NCBI GenBank assembly: GCA_947174225.1
Contig: CAMWIF010000073.1
Span: 1-9,680 of the forward strand
Source of the DNA: an uncultured Porphyromonadaceae bacterium
GTDB lineage: Bacteria > Bacteroidota > Bacteroidia > Bacteroidales > Muribaculaceae
DNA length: 9,680 bases
Direction of reading: 5' to 3'
Shown here: positions 1 through 6,685 of the stretch, piece after piece
How positions within the stretch are numbered: position 1 is the first letter of the stretch
Layout: every line of letters begins with the position of its first letter
The notes under the pieces: model-generated
The model's database searches: none
What the model saw: the letters and a program-made list of their open reading frames with translations, nothing else
What the model was told of the DNA's origin: nothing
Made by a program: the position numbers and the translations under genes

Positions 1-910
1 ACATTGAACTTCGGTAATTACCGTCGAAATGCAGATGATACTTATCTCCGAACAAATTATCATAGTAGAACGACACAAGATGGCTATACCCTTTCACATC
101 TCTGTTAATGTCACGTCTTAGCGGTAGCTCCTCGTTCAGCCACTCTGCTCCCCTATTGACAAAATCTCCTCGCTCGGGGTTAAAACGATAGTAAGCCCCT
201 AACGACTGCTCACCATCAGAGAAATTGAATCCGGATTTAATCACCCCTGTTGTTGTGGGATAGGTGTTATTCTGCGAACTGCCCACAACCGTCTTGACCC
301 CCTCATACATCAGCGTATTTGTTGTGCTACCTTTGATAAGGCTATTGTTATGGGCAACACTCCCTGTGGCAAAGATATCCCACCCGCCAAAACGATAGTT
401 CAAATCAAGCATATCATTAGCCGACCACTTCCTACGGGCTGTAACCTCTGCCCTTTCTATCAATGACAATCCCTTGATGAAATTCCTCTTCGTCACAATC
501 TTTAGCACCGCTTTAGTGTCGCTGGAATACATAGAACCGGGAGCCAACAGCAACTCCACTCTCCGAATATTGCTTGACTGCAACTGCCGTAGTTCATCGG
601 CATCGCGCAAAGGTCTGCCATCAATAAAGATTTCAGGATCGCCTTTCCCCACAACCGAAACATCATCATCCTCTACCTTAATCATTGGTAGCTGGGCAAG
701 CACATCAAGGCACGTACCAAGGTCTTGAAGGCTACTGCCGGAGATAGTGGACACTAATGAATTGCCCACAAGCTTTGTCACCGGATGCTTGGCAGTGACC
801 ACAAGTTCCTGTAGCTCCCAAGCAATGGAATCTTCCTTTTCTACACTTTGTGCCTGTGTTTTCCATACACATACAAGCACGAGAATGATGGTTAGACTTA
901 ATCTGTTCAT
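1..910 (-). CDS. Outer membrane beta-barrel protein, TonB-dependent receptor type (5' part only)
   Basis: The reading frame is open from an ATG at 910 to the left edge, so only the first 303 codons are present and the C-terminal barrel is missing. Residues 1-20 form a signal peptide (MNRL, hydrophobic core, ...TQA before QS). A TonB-box-like stretch ELQELVVTA lies at residues 32-40. A plug domain covers roughly residues 40-150, with FIDGRPL, RRVELLLAPGSMYSS and KIVTKRN, the usual plug pattern of an iron-sulphur-free Bacteroidetes receptor. The rest alternates polar and aromatic residues as barrel strands do. There is no N-terminal carboxypeptidase-like domain, unlike SusC proteins. The family is OMP_b-brl_3-like; the protein should sit in the outer membrane and either import a ligand or act as a TonB-linked pore. 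The substrate cannot be read from this part. It lies 140 bases downstream of a membrane-bound regulator and has its own promoter. No SusD-like partner is seen upstream; downstream is out of view. Confidence 0.85.
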   Translation of the reverse strand, partial: MNRLSLTIILVLVCVWKTQAQSVEKEDSIAWELQELVVTAKHPVTKLVGNSLVSTISGSSLQDLGTCLDVLAQLPMIKVEDDDVSVVGKGDPEIFIDGRPLRDADELRQLQSSNIRRVELLLAPGSMYSSDTKAVLKIVTKRNFIKGLSLIERAEVTARRKWSANDMLDLNYRFGGWDIFATGSVAHNNSLIKGSTTNTLMYEGVKTVVGSSQNNTYPTTTGVIKSGFNFSDGEQSLGAYYRFNPERGDFVNRGAEWLNEELPLRRDINRDVKGYSHLVSFYYDNLFGDKYHLHFDGNYRSSM

Positions 911-926
911 AGCATTGTTTTTTCTG

Positions 927-959
927 CAAAATTACAACCTTCGGAGGGTTAAATGCAAA
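927..959 (-). promoter_or_regulatory. Bacteroidetes-type promoter of the outer membrane protein gene
   Basis: On the minus strand TTTG (956-959) is followed by 21 bases and then TAATTTTG (927-934), which fits the Bacteroidetes -33/-7 consensus fully. The start of transcription would fall near 919-923, giving a leader of only about 10-13 bases before the ATG at 910. The leader is A-rich (GAAAAAACAAT) and has no Shine-Dalgarno sequence, as is normal in this phylum. Confidence 0.75.
936..950. promoter_or_regulatory. Imperfect 15-base dyad in the promoter spacer
   Basis: The plus-strand sequence AACCTTCGGAGGGTT can fold back on itself around its central G: arms AACC/GGTT are perfect, and the inner positions pair T-G, T-A and C-G. 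It sits wholly between the -33 and -7 elements of the outer membrane protein promoter, where a bound protein would block or reshape polymerase binding. It is also the only GC-rich stretch in an otherwise AT-rich gap. An operator role is inferred from position only. Confidence 0.35.
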
Positions 960-967
960 AAAACAGT

Positions 968-982
968 CTGACCATCAAATTT
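968..982 (-). repeat. Phased direct repeat, promoter-proximal copy
   Basis: The plus strand reads CTGACCATCAAATTT (minus strand AAATTTGATGGTCAG). It matches the copy at 1031-1045 in 13 of 15 positions, including the whole CTGACCAT core. It ends 8 bases upstream of the TTTG element, so its centre would be about 50-55 bases before the transcription start, a usual place for an activator. The binding protein is unknown; the product of the adjacent regulator gene is the obvious candidate. Confidence 0.5.
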
Positions 983-1030
983 GCAAATTATTAATTATCA
1001 CTAAATTAAAATTCAAATACTCCAAAAATA

Positions 1031-1045
1031 CTGACCATAGAATTT
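1031..1045 (-). repeat. Phased direct repeat, distal copy
   Basis: The plus strand reads CTGACCATAGAATTT, in the same orientation as the copy at 968-982 and offset by exactly 63 bases, about six helical turns of B-DNA. Both copies would face the same side of the helix. The 48 bases between them are AT-rich and have no other clear motif. This copy ends 5 bases before the stop codon of the regulator gene. Confidence 0.5.
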
Positions 1046-1050
1046 TGAGA

Positions 1051-2043
1051 CTAAAAAATGGCTAAGTATGCCCCCGATTCAGGACTGTCAATGGCAGAAA
1101 TCTTAGCTTTAAGTCGGGACTTTCTCTTATAGACCACATCTATGCTCTCCTCCAACAAAGCGGCGATAGAACGATTTGAAAGGTTGCACGCAAGGTAAAC
1201 CACAAGCCGGTATTCCTCAGGTTTCATAGCCGGCATATCTCTCTTCAAGTTCTCAAGAAGGGAGTCATTACACTCATTCACATATCGCTCCATCTCGGCA
1301 AAAAGACCACTATCCGATTTAAGCTCCTCGATCTGCGACTTCACCTTTTCTACTATCGCCTTCTTCTCAGTCTTCGTACCTTGCGATTCATAGTAAGTTT
1401 CACAAAGCTGATCAATAACATCAAACCGATTAGCGAACACCTTCTTCAGTTTTAACTGCAAATCTGAACACAAAGACTCATTATGCGACAACCCCTGCAG
1501 CAGGGAGGAAGCCTCTGCCATAAGAATTTCATTCTGACTATCCTTGAGTTTGATTCGTTGACGCTGCCATACTATAATAACTGAGGCAAGTAGAAAGATT
1601 ATGATTAAAAGGAAAAATAACTGCTCCCTTCTCGCTCTCTCCTTATAAAGCATAAACTCCTTTTCCTTCTGAAGATAGAGTGCCGTTGCAAGGGCATCGC
1701 TCTCACCGGAAGCTATCAACAAGGCTTTCAGACCGGAGGCAAATTTATACTTATCCTTAATGTTATGGCTACCATAATACCTTATGGCAATATTGACAAT
1801 GGTATCGGTTGGAGCCGTGAGATTATTAGCCACCATAGCCTCTGAATAGAGTAATGCCCAATGAGCCATCGTAGCGGAATCTTCAAACTCCGACACATCG
1901 TATTGATTCAGACGCGCCATAGCAGCCGTAGGGTCAGTCTGTATCATAGACCCGATCTCATCGAGATTATGATTTATCGGAAGGCTTGAATAAGTACAAC
2001 CCGTAATTATTATTAAAATAGCCAGATAAAGAAAAGCTCGCAT
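1051..2043 (-). CDS. Compact lipoprotein-like, single-pass membrane transcriptional regulator with C-terminal HTH
   Basis: This 330-residue protein starts with a lipoprotein-type signal (MRAFLYLAIL...ITGC, candidate lipidated Cys16). Residues 25-130 are helical and resemble the first tetratricopeptide-like part of larger Bacteroidetes sensor-regulators (DPTAAMARL, HWALLYSEAM, ALYLQKEKE). A single membrane helix spans about 142-159 (LFFLLIIIFLLASVIIVW) and is followed by basic residues (RQRIKLK), which places the C terminus in the cytoplasm. Residues 162-245 look like a coiled coil. The last part, about 270-315, is a LuxR-like helix-turn-helix: YRLVVYLACNLSNRSIAALL then SIDVVYKRKSRLKAKI. Family members usually carry several more TPRs and reach 500 or more residues, so this is a short version. 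The likely job is to sense something at the envelope and act directly on a promoter, the nearest being that of the outer membrane protein gene downstream. The ligand is unknown. The gene lies 57 bases after the reductase gene; I see no convincing promoter of its own. Confidence 0.8.
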   Translation of the reverse strand: MRAFLYLAILIIITGCTYSSLPINHNLDEIGSMIQTDPTAAMARLNQYDVSEFEDSATMAHWALLYSEAMVANNLTAPTDTIVNIAIRYYGSHNIKDKYKFASGLKALLIASGESDALATALYLQKEKEFMLYKERARREQLFFLLIIIFLLASVIIVWQRQRIKLKDSQNEILMAEASSLLQGLSHNESLCSDLQLKLKKVFANRFDVIDQLCETYYESQGTKTEKKAIVEKVKSQIEELKSDSGLFAEMERYVNECNDSLLENLKRDMPAMKPEEYRLVVYLACNLSNRSIAALLEESIDVVYKRKSRLKAKISAIDSPESGAYLAIF

Positions 2044-2100
2044 ACAACCTTATTTTCCAAAGCCTATCTTTTAAAAACCTCGTATTAAAATGTCTCGTTG

Positions 2101-3018
2101 CTATTGAAATTTCTTTACCACCTCATCATAGATAGGAGTAGCTACCCCTAATTCCTTACCGAGAGCTATTATATCAAATAATTGTCCTTGAATTTCGCTC
2201 TGATTTCCGGCTTTCAGGTCTTTCTGCATTGAGGCAGTGCTTTCCGGATCCAAGGAATCCATCACCTTAAGGTGATGCTCAACCATATCACAACCAAAAT
2301 CAATGCCAAGTCTCTCACCGATCGCCGCGCTCTCCTTTGTTAGTCCTATAAACGTATCTCGCTCTTTACCCGGATGCTGAATTGGACCCATCGGTATGTC
2401 GTAGTATGCCCCGGTCACCGACATTGCCGATATATAAGACCATTTTATAAATGTGTCACGATTGATGTCATCACTTAATGTTGTCTTGATGCCTGCGTCA
2501 CGCAGATCAGCGGTCACCTGGGTTAGCAAACCATCATCACAGGTCGCCCAACTCGGCACACCGAAGACAAGATGAAACACTTCTCCCAATTGGGAAATCT
2601 CACCAATACCGCTTTTGAAGCCCACTATATAGATACACCCGTCAAGTACGTTTATCTCAGGCACAAGCTGTTTTATACGTTTCCCTGTGCCATAGACATT
2701 TAAAACAGGGATAACAATCGTATTATCGTGAGCAGCTTTCCTAAGTATGTCGCCAATACTATCTATTGAATATCCCTTTACAGTCACAAAGATTACATCG
2801 GCTTTATCTGAGTATTCCTCCTCACTGTATGCCTTGACGGGAAGATGGGAATACTCACCTTTCATATCAGAATGAAATATCATGCCTCTTTGCTGTATTG
2901 CTTTTAAAGCTTCACCTCTTGCAATACAACTTACATCTTTCCCTGCCAACGTCAGAAATGCAGCAATACTGCCTCCTACACCCCCGGTGCCTACAACAAG
3001 ATATTTTAAATGTTTCAT
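2101..3018 (-). CDS. PanE/ApbA-family (ketopantoate reductase-like) NAD(P)H-dependent reductase
   Basis: The 305-residue protein has the two-domain layout and usual length of the 2-dehydropantoate 2-reductase family. The N-terminal Rossmann fold shows GTGGVGG at residues 10-16 for the dinucleotide phosphate. Lys81 (VTVKGYS) and Asn107 (PVLNVYG) match the family's cofactor/substrate-site positions. In the C-terminal domain Lys192 (FIKWSYIS) matches the catalytic lysine, and the SMQKDLKAGNQSEIQG block (263-278) keeps the serine and the glutamate (Glu275). However, the asparagines that contact pantoate in the E. coli enzyme, in KLAVNCVIN, appear here as Ile196 and Ser200. The protein may therefore reduce another 2-keto acid-like substrate, and I leave the symbol panE off. 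Oxidation of ketopantoate to pantoate for coenzyme A synthesis remains possible. The gene follows the EFR1-type protein by 45 bases on the same strand and is probably at the end of the udk operon. Confidence 0.8.
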   Translation of the reverse strand: MKHLKYLVVGTGGVGGSIAAFLTLAGKDVSCIARGEALKAIQQRGMIFHSDMKGEYSHLPVKAYSEEEYSDKADVIFVTVKGYSIDSIGDILRKAAHDNTIVIPVLNVYGTGKRIKQLVPEINVLDGCIYIVGFKSGIGEISQLGEVFHLVFGVPSWATCDDGLLTQVTADLRDAGIKTTLSDDINRDTFIKWSYISAMSVTGAYYDIPMGPIQHPGKERDTFIGLTKESAAIGERLGIDFGCDMVEHHLKVMDSLDPESTASMQKDLKAGNQSEIQGQLFDIIALGKELGVATPIYDEVVKKFQ

Positions 3019-3063
3019 CTCAGGTTAATTTATCATTTTAACTTCCGGTTCATAATCGAAATA

Positions 3064-3837
3064 TTATTTCCGTAAATTAGGAGGAAGGAAATATTGCCCT
3101 TTCTTAGCAGTTTCCTTACCATATCCCACAGCATGACGCGGACAACTGTGATAGCACGCAAGACAAGAACAGCAATCCGGACCCCATTGTGGATGTCTTG
3201 AATCGTCAAGCACAATATTCTTCTGTGGACAGTTCTTCACACAGATGCCGCATCCCACACAAGCATCCGTACTGTGCCATTTCTTCGGGAAAACGCCCCA
3301 ACGTTTAAATAAGGGATATACCAATCCTGTCTTCAGACGTGGCATACTACCTCTTACCACATCCACACATTTCCTATGCGCTTTTATACCCTCCCCAATC
3401 TCTCTAATCCTACTGGGGGCATCTTTCAGTTTTCGCTGCTCCACCTCTTTGCTATCCACATTGAAACCGGGCAGGAGCACATAATTATTAGGCATAATCA
3501 CACTCCAGATCGATTCCGGTGTCACTCCAACCTTTTTCAATATCTTCTTGATCATTTCCGGTGCCATAGCCACCTCATCGCCACAGGTCATAACTATCCA
3601 CACCGGCAACTGCTCCACATTAACACGCTGCCAGAAAGAAGCAGGCAATTGAAGTATGAACTGCTTCACATTTGGAGGCACACCCCATGAATAAACCGGA
3701 AAGACGAAGCCCATGGATTCTCCTTCCGGATCCATCGGAGAATTGGCATTCATAACGTAAGGCATCTCAAGCAACTGTTTTGCAAGTTGCCGTGCTACAT
3801 ATTCCGAATTGCCTGTACCCGTAAAATAATATATCAT
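3064..3837 (-). CDS. EFR1-family flavodoxin/ferredoxin fusion protein
   Basis: The 257-residue protein joins an N-terminal flavodoxin-like domain to a C-terminal dicluster ferredoxin. The start carries the flavin phosphate loop pattern YFTGTGNSEYVA (residues 4-15); further flavodoxin-like stretches are VFPVYSWGVPP (45-55) and a CGDE segment near 85-88. Two 4Fe-4S motifs follow: Cys193, 196, 199, 203 (CVGCGICVKNCP) and Cys222, 225, 228, 232 (CCSCLACYHSCP). Such proteins are named EFR1 family ferrodoxins and are taken to be cytoplasmic electron carriers; the partner is usually unknown. There is no signal peptide or membrane segment. The gene begins 3 bases after the holA stop, so it is almost surely cotranscribed with it. 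The PanE-like reductase follows. A link between the two is inferred from position only. Confidence 0.88.
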   Translation of the reverse strand: MIYYFTGTGNSEYVARQLAKQLLEMPYVMNANSPMDPEGESMGFVFPVYSWGVPPNVKQFILQLPASFWQRVNVEQLPVWIVMTCGDEVAMAPEMIKKILKKVGVTPESIWSVIMPNNYVLLPGFNVDSKEVEQRKLKDAPSRIREIGEGIKAHRKCVDVVRGSMPRLKTGLVYPLFKRWGVFPKKWHSTDACVGCGICVKNCPQKNIVLDDSRHPQWGPDCCSCLACYHSCPRHAVGYGKETAKKGQYFLPPNLRK

Positions 3838-3840
3838 AAT

Positions 3841-4884
3841 TTATACTGCCGTAAATATTTTAAATATCAACTCTTTCAGGAGGGCATATTCGTTTTGGGT
3901 TGATCCTATACCCTTGCTCTGGCAATCATACTCCCTGATAGCATGTACGGCAGCAAGAGCCTGGCGTGCATTATACCTTTGGATTCCGTCGTGATAATCA
4001 CTGAGAGCATATTTGTTTTTCAACTCCAACAAGGCAAGTAAAGTAGCCTCGCTCTTGTCGCGGCTCACAGTGGCTATAAAGAGTTTGGAAAAGAAACCGA
4101 ATAAAGTCGACACAATCACTATGGCAGGATTCTGCTTGGGATTCTTAGAGAAATGGTCTACTATCAGCATCGCTTTCGGATAGTCCTTACGAGCAAGGGC
4201 CTTTACAAGTTCAAAGGTGTTGAAATCTTTAGAGATTCCTATATTCCTTTCTATCAACTCAGCTGATATGCGCTTCACATCTTGATCGGCGGCAATCATC
4301 AACTTATCAATCTCTCCGAAAAGTTTACTCAAAGGATTGCCGATATAATCAGCTAATAGACTCACCGCCTTATCATCGATGCCCCACCCCTTGCTTTGGC
4401 AATATTCCACTATCGGACCGGAGAGTTGATAGTCACGCAGCCGCTCGCTTACAAAAACCACACAGTCGGAATTCTTGGCTTTCTTCATAAGCGACGAAGT
4501 GCCGGACAAGGTGTCGCCCTTATACACCACCACTAAAACAGTGGTAGGATTCGGACGTGCTACATAAGATGAAAGTTTGTCAAGCTGCTCCTTAGCGCGG
4601 CTCAATGTTTGGGCTTCCTTCAACAACACTATCTGACGTTCTGCCATGACAGGATACTGCTGCGCACTGGCTATTACCTTGCCCATCTCTGCATCGGCAC
4701 CGTAATAGGTGATTGCATTGAAATCCTTGTCAGCCTCATCCACCACACTGTTTTCAAGAGCTTTGGTAATCTGGTCGAGATAATACGGCTCATCCCCCAT
4801 AAGGATATAGACCGGCGAAAACTGCCTTTTCTTAATTGCCGTCATAACTTCCCGAAATGATGGACCACCCGATTTCTTCGCCAT
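3841..4884 (-). CDS. holA: DNA polymerase III delta subunit
   Basis: The delta subunit is the clamp-loader wrench that opens the beta sliding clamp at primed DNA. The 347 residues match the family's usual length (about 340). The N-terminal AAA+-like domain begins at residue 24 (PVYILMGDEPYYLDQI), where the P-loop is degenerate, as expected because delta does not hydrolyse ATP. The middle shows NPLSKLFGEIDKLMIAA (about 183-199), the typical helix of domain II, and the C-terminal domain III ends with the usual family pattern around GIGSTQNEYALLKELIFKI. The ATG is set by the overlap with the protease gene: the stop TAA and start ATG share one base (TAATG), pointing to coupled translation. A housekeeping gene in a mixed operon. 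Confidence 0.92.
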   Translation of the reverse strand: MAKKSGGPSFREVMTAIKKRQFSPVYILMGDEPYYLDQITKALENSVVDEADKDFNAITYYGADAEMGKVIASAQQYPVMAERQIVLLKEAQTLSRAKEQLDKLSSYVARPNPTTVLVVVYKGDTLSGTSSLMKKAKNSDCVVFVSERLRDYQLSGPIVEYCQSKGWGIDDKAVSLLADYIGNPLSKLFGEIDKLMIAADQDVKRISAELIERNIGISKDFNTFELVKALARKDYPKAMLIVDHFSKNPKQNPAIVIVSTLFGFFSKLFIATVSRDKSEATLLALLELKNKYALSDYHDGIQRYNARQALAAVHAIREYDCQSKGIGSTQNEYALLKELIFKIFTAV

Positions 4885-5762
4885 TATCTTTTCGTTTTAA
4901 AGAAATAGTTTCTGAATCCCCAAAGGAACAGTGTAGTGGCTATGCAGCTTCCCACAGCAGCCATAGGGAACGCATTGCCTACCGCCACACCGAAACTGTC
5001 AATACCATTGTCTACCTTACCTCCTGACATCCACATCGTGATTACCACTATCGAATTATTCAGGATGTGGGCAAATATAGCAGGCCAAAGGCTTCCGCTC
5101 CACACCAGCAGATAGCCGAAGAAGGCTCCCATAAGTACTCTCGGCACGAAACCGAAGAACTGAAAGTGCATAGCACTGAATATCAAGGCAGTTCCCCAAA
5201 CGGCAATCCACTTCCTCGCGTGACCGTCAACGAAAATGTTTTGCAGACCGCCTCTGAAAAATATTTCCTCGGAAAAACCGGTAAGCAGACCCACCACTGC
5301 TAAGGTAGCAAGAAACTCCCAAATGGTATGCATATCCATCATCTTGTCAGCCACACTGCTGTTGGCTTCCTCCAACTCACGCAAGGTAGTCTCAAACTCG
5401 GCTGCGAACGCCGGAAAATGTATGCTTTCATTCCAGGCGATTATCTGGTTCATCGCCGGCAAAGCCAAACAATACACTATCATTACCCCCACAAACGGCT
5501 TCCAACCCGGATTCTTGGTAACACACAAGAAATTCCAGGGACGGCTTGTAGAAAACCGAGCTGTAAACCACGCTGGCACACAGAATGCCACTATGCACTG
5601 CACCACCGAACTTAATAAGAATGAGGTGCGTAAGGATATACCGGGAATCAACCCGATTGCGGCTCCTATTCCTCCTGCAATCAGAAGGAAGAAGAAAAAC
5701 AGGGTAAACAAGACCACCAACCTCATAGCGGTGGACTGTCTATAGGGCGACAATGGCTCCAT
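4884..5762 (-). CDS. CPBP-family intramembrane glutamic endopeptidase
   Basis: The 292-residue polytopic membrane protein has at least six hydrophobic segments (about 14-38, 45-68, 88-108, 148-163, 185-222, 265-282). The ABI/CPBP signature is complete: the paired glutamates Glu165-Glu166 with Arg170 in GFSEEIFFRGG, His199 in SAMHFQFFGFVPR, and His232 with Asn235/Asn236 in FAHILNN. These residues form the active site of the Rce1-like intramembrane proteases. The family cleaves or modifies membrane peptides, and several members give immunity to bacteriocins; the substrate here is not known. The TGA of lptB and this ATG share a base (TGATG), and its own stop overlaps holA, so it is locked into the operon. 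No nearby peptide gene suggests a bacteriocin role. Confidence 0.88.
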   Translation of the reverse strand: MEPLSPYRQSTAMRLVVLFTLFFFFLLIAGGIGAAIGLIPGISLRTSFLLSSVVQCIVAFCVPAWFTARFSTSRPWNFLCVTKNPGWKPFVGVMIVYCLALPAMNQIIAWNESIHFPAFAAEFETTLRELEEANSSVADKMMDMHTIWEFLATLAVVGLLTGFSEEIFFRGGLQNIFVDGHARKWIAVWGTALIFSAMHFQFFGFVPRVLMGAFFGYLLVWSGSLWPAIFAHILNNSIVVITMWMSGGKVDNGIDSFGVAVGNAFPMAAVGSCIATTLFLWGFRNYFFKTKR

Positions 5763-6685
5763 CAGTCAAAACGTTTACGGGTGAATACGAAATCTCGTCC
5801 TAAATATTTCTCTCTAACTACCGGATTGGCTGCAAGCTCCTCACTTGTGCCTTGAAATAATATCTTACCTTCAAAAAGGAGATAGGCACGGTCGGTGATA
5901 CGAAGAGTCTCATTGGCATTATGGTCAGTGATCAGGATACCTATATTCTTCTCCTTTAATTTATACACTACCTCTTGAATGTCTGCCACAGCTATAGGGT
6001 CAACTCCGGCAAACGGCTCATCAAGCATAATGAACTTCGGATTGATTGCAAGGCACCGCGCTATCTCTGTTCTTCGTCGCTCTCCACCGCTTAACTGGTC
6101 GCCGAGATTCTTCCTAACCTTCTGAAGACGAAACTCGGCTATCAGACTTTCAAGTTTCTCTTTTTGATATTCCGGTGTGGTCGGGGTCATCTCCAGCACA
6201 GCGCGGATATTATTCTCCACACTCAATTTGCGGAACACCGACGCTTCCTGAGCAAGATAACCTATGCCGAGCTGCGCACGTTTGTATACGGGATAACCTG
6301 TGATATCCTTATCATCAAGAAAAATCTTCCCTGAATTCGGGGAAATCAATCCGGTGGTCATATAGAAGGTGGTGGTCTTTCCGGCACCGTTAGGACCCAA
6401 AAGACCCACAATCTCACCTTGTGTAACATCTATGGACACGTGATTAGCCACCGTGCGTTTCCCATAACGCTTCACAAGGTTATCGGTGCGAAGCACACCC
6501 TTCTCAGGAATCACCACGTCAGACACTTCCTCCACTCTATCACCATCAATATCGGCAGTAAGGGTAGTTTTAATATACTCCTGACGCATATCCGGCTCAA
6601 CGGCATGCTCCATCTCCTTGACGGCCTCTTGCTCCTCAAGTGTCAGCTTCTTCTCTTTTTTATGTATGAAAGGGAAAATCTTCAT
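5762..6685 (-). CDS. lptB: LPS export ABC transporter ATP-binding protein, with an N-terminal extension
   Basis: LptB powers extraction of lipopolysaccharide from the inner membrane together with LptF, LptG and LptC. The ATPase core starts near residue 64 (LRTDNLVKRYGKR). It shows Walker A GPNGAGKT at 97-104, Q-loop Gln146 (GYLAQEASVF), the signature LSGGERRR at 198-205, Walker B IMLDEP at 219-224 and H-loop His255 (LITDHNANET). The YLAQEASVFRKLSVENNI block and FAGVDPIAV are hallmarks of LptB rather than of other ABC ATPases. The core plus tail is about 244 residues, the normal size, so the first 63 residues are extra: charged, Glu/Lys-rich, without a membrane segment. The start is supported by the ATGA overlap with the udk stop; a later start would leave about 190 bases untranslated within an otherwise overlapping operon. 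LptF/G/C are not in view. Confidence 0.92.
   Translation of the reverse strand: MKIFPFIHKKEKKLTLEEQEAVKEMEHAVEPDMRQEYIKTTLTADIDGDRVEEVSDVVIPEKGVLRTDNLVKRYGKRTVANHVSIDVTQGEIVGLLGPNGAGKTTTFYMTTGLISPNSGKIFLDDKDITGYPVYKRAQLGIGYLAQEASVFRKLSVENNIRAVLEMTPTTPEYQKEKLESLIAEFRLQKVRKNLGDQLSGGERRRTEIARCLAINPKFIMLDEPFAGVDPIAVADIQEVVYKLKEKNIGILITDHNANETLRITDRAYLLFEGKILFQGTSEELAANPVVREKYLGRDFVFTRKRFD

Noticed and set aside
474..971. Plus-strand open frames of 84 and 74 codons, and a minus-strand frame of 65 codons at 732-929
   Set aside because: They lie over the signal peptide and plug of the outer membrane protein gene in other frames and show no protein-like composition; the true gene is the minus-strand frame open to the left edge.
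2058..2066. Near-promoter TAGGCTTTG on the minus strand ahead of the regulator gene
   Set aside because: The spacing between TA and TTTG is three bases instead of two and no TTTG lies at the right distance upstream; the gene may be read from the operon instead.
3033..3215. 60-codon minus-strand frame
   Set aside because: It overlaps the ferredoxin domain of the EFR1-family gene in another frame and has no features of its own.
5067..5745. Plus-strand frames of 78, 169 and 95 codons
   Set aside because: They are antisense to the CPBP protease gene, whose motifs are complete on the minus strand.
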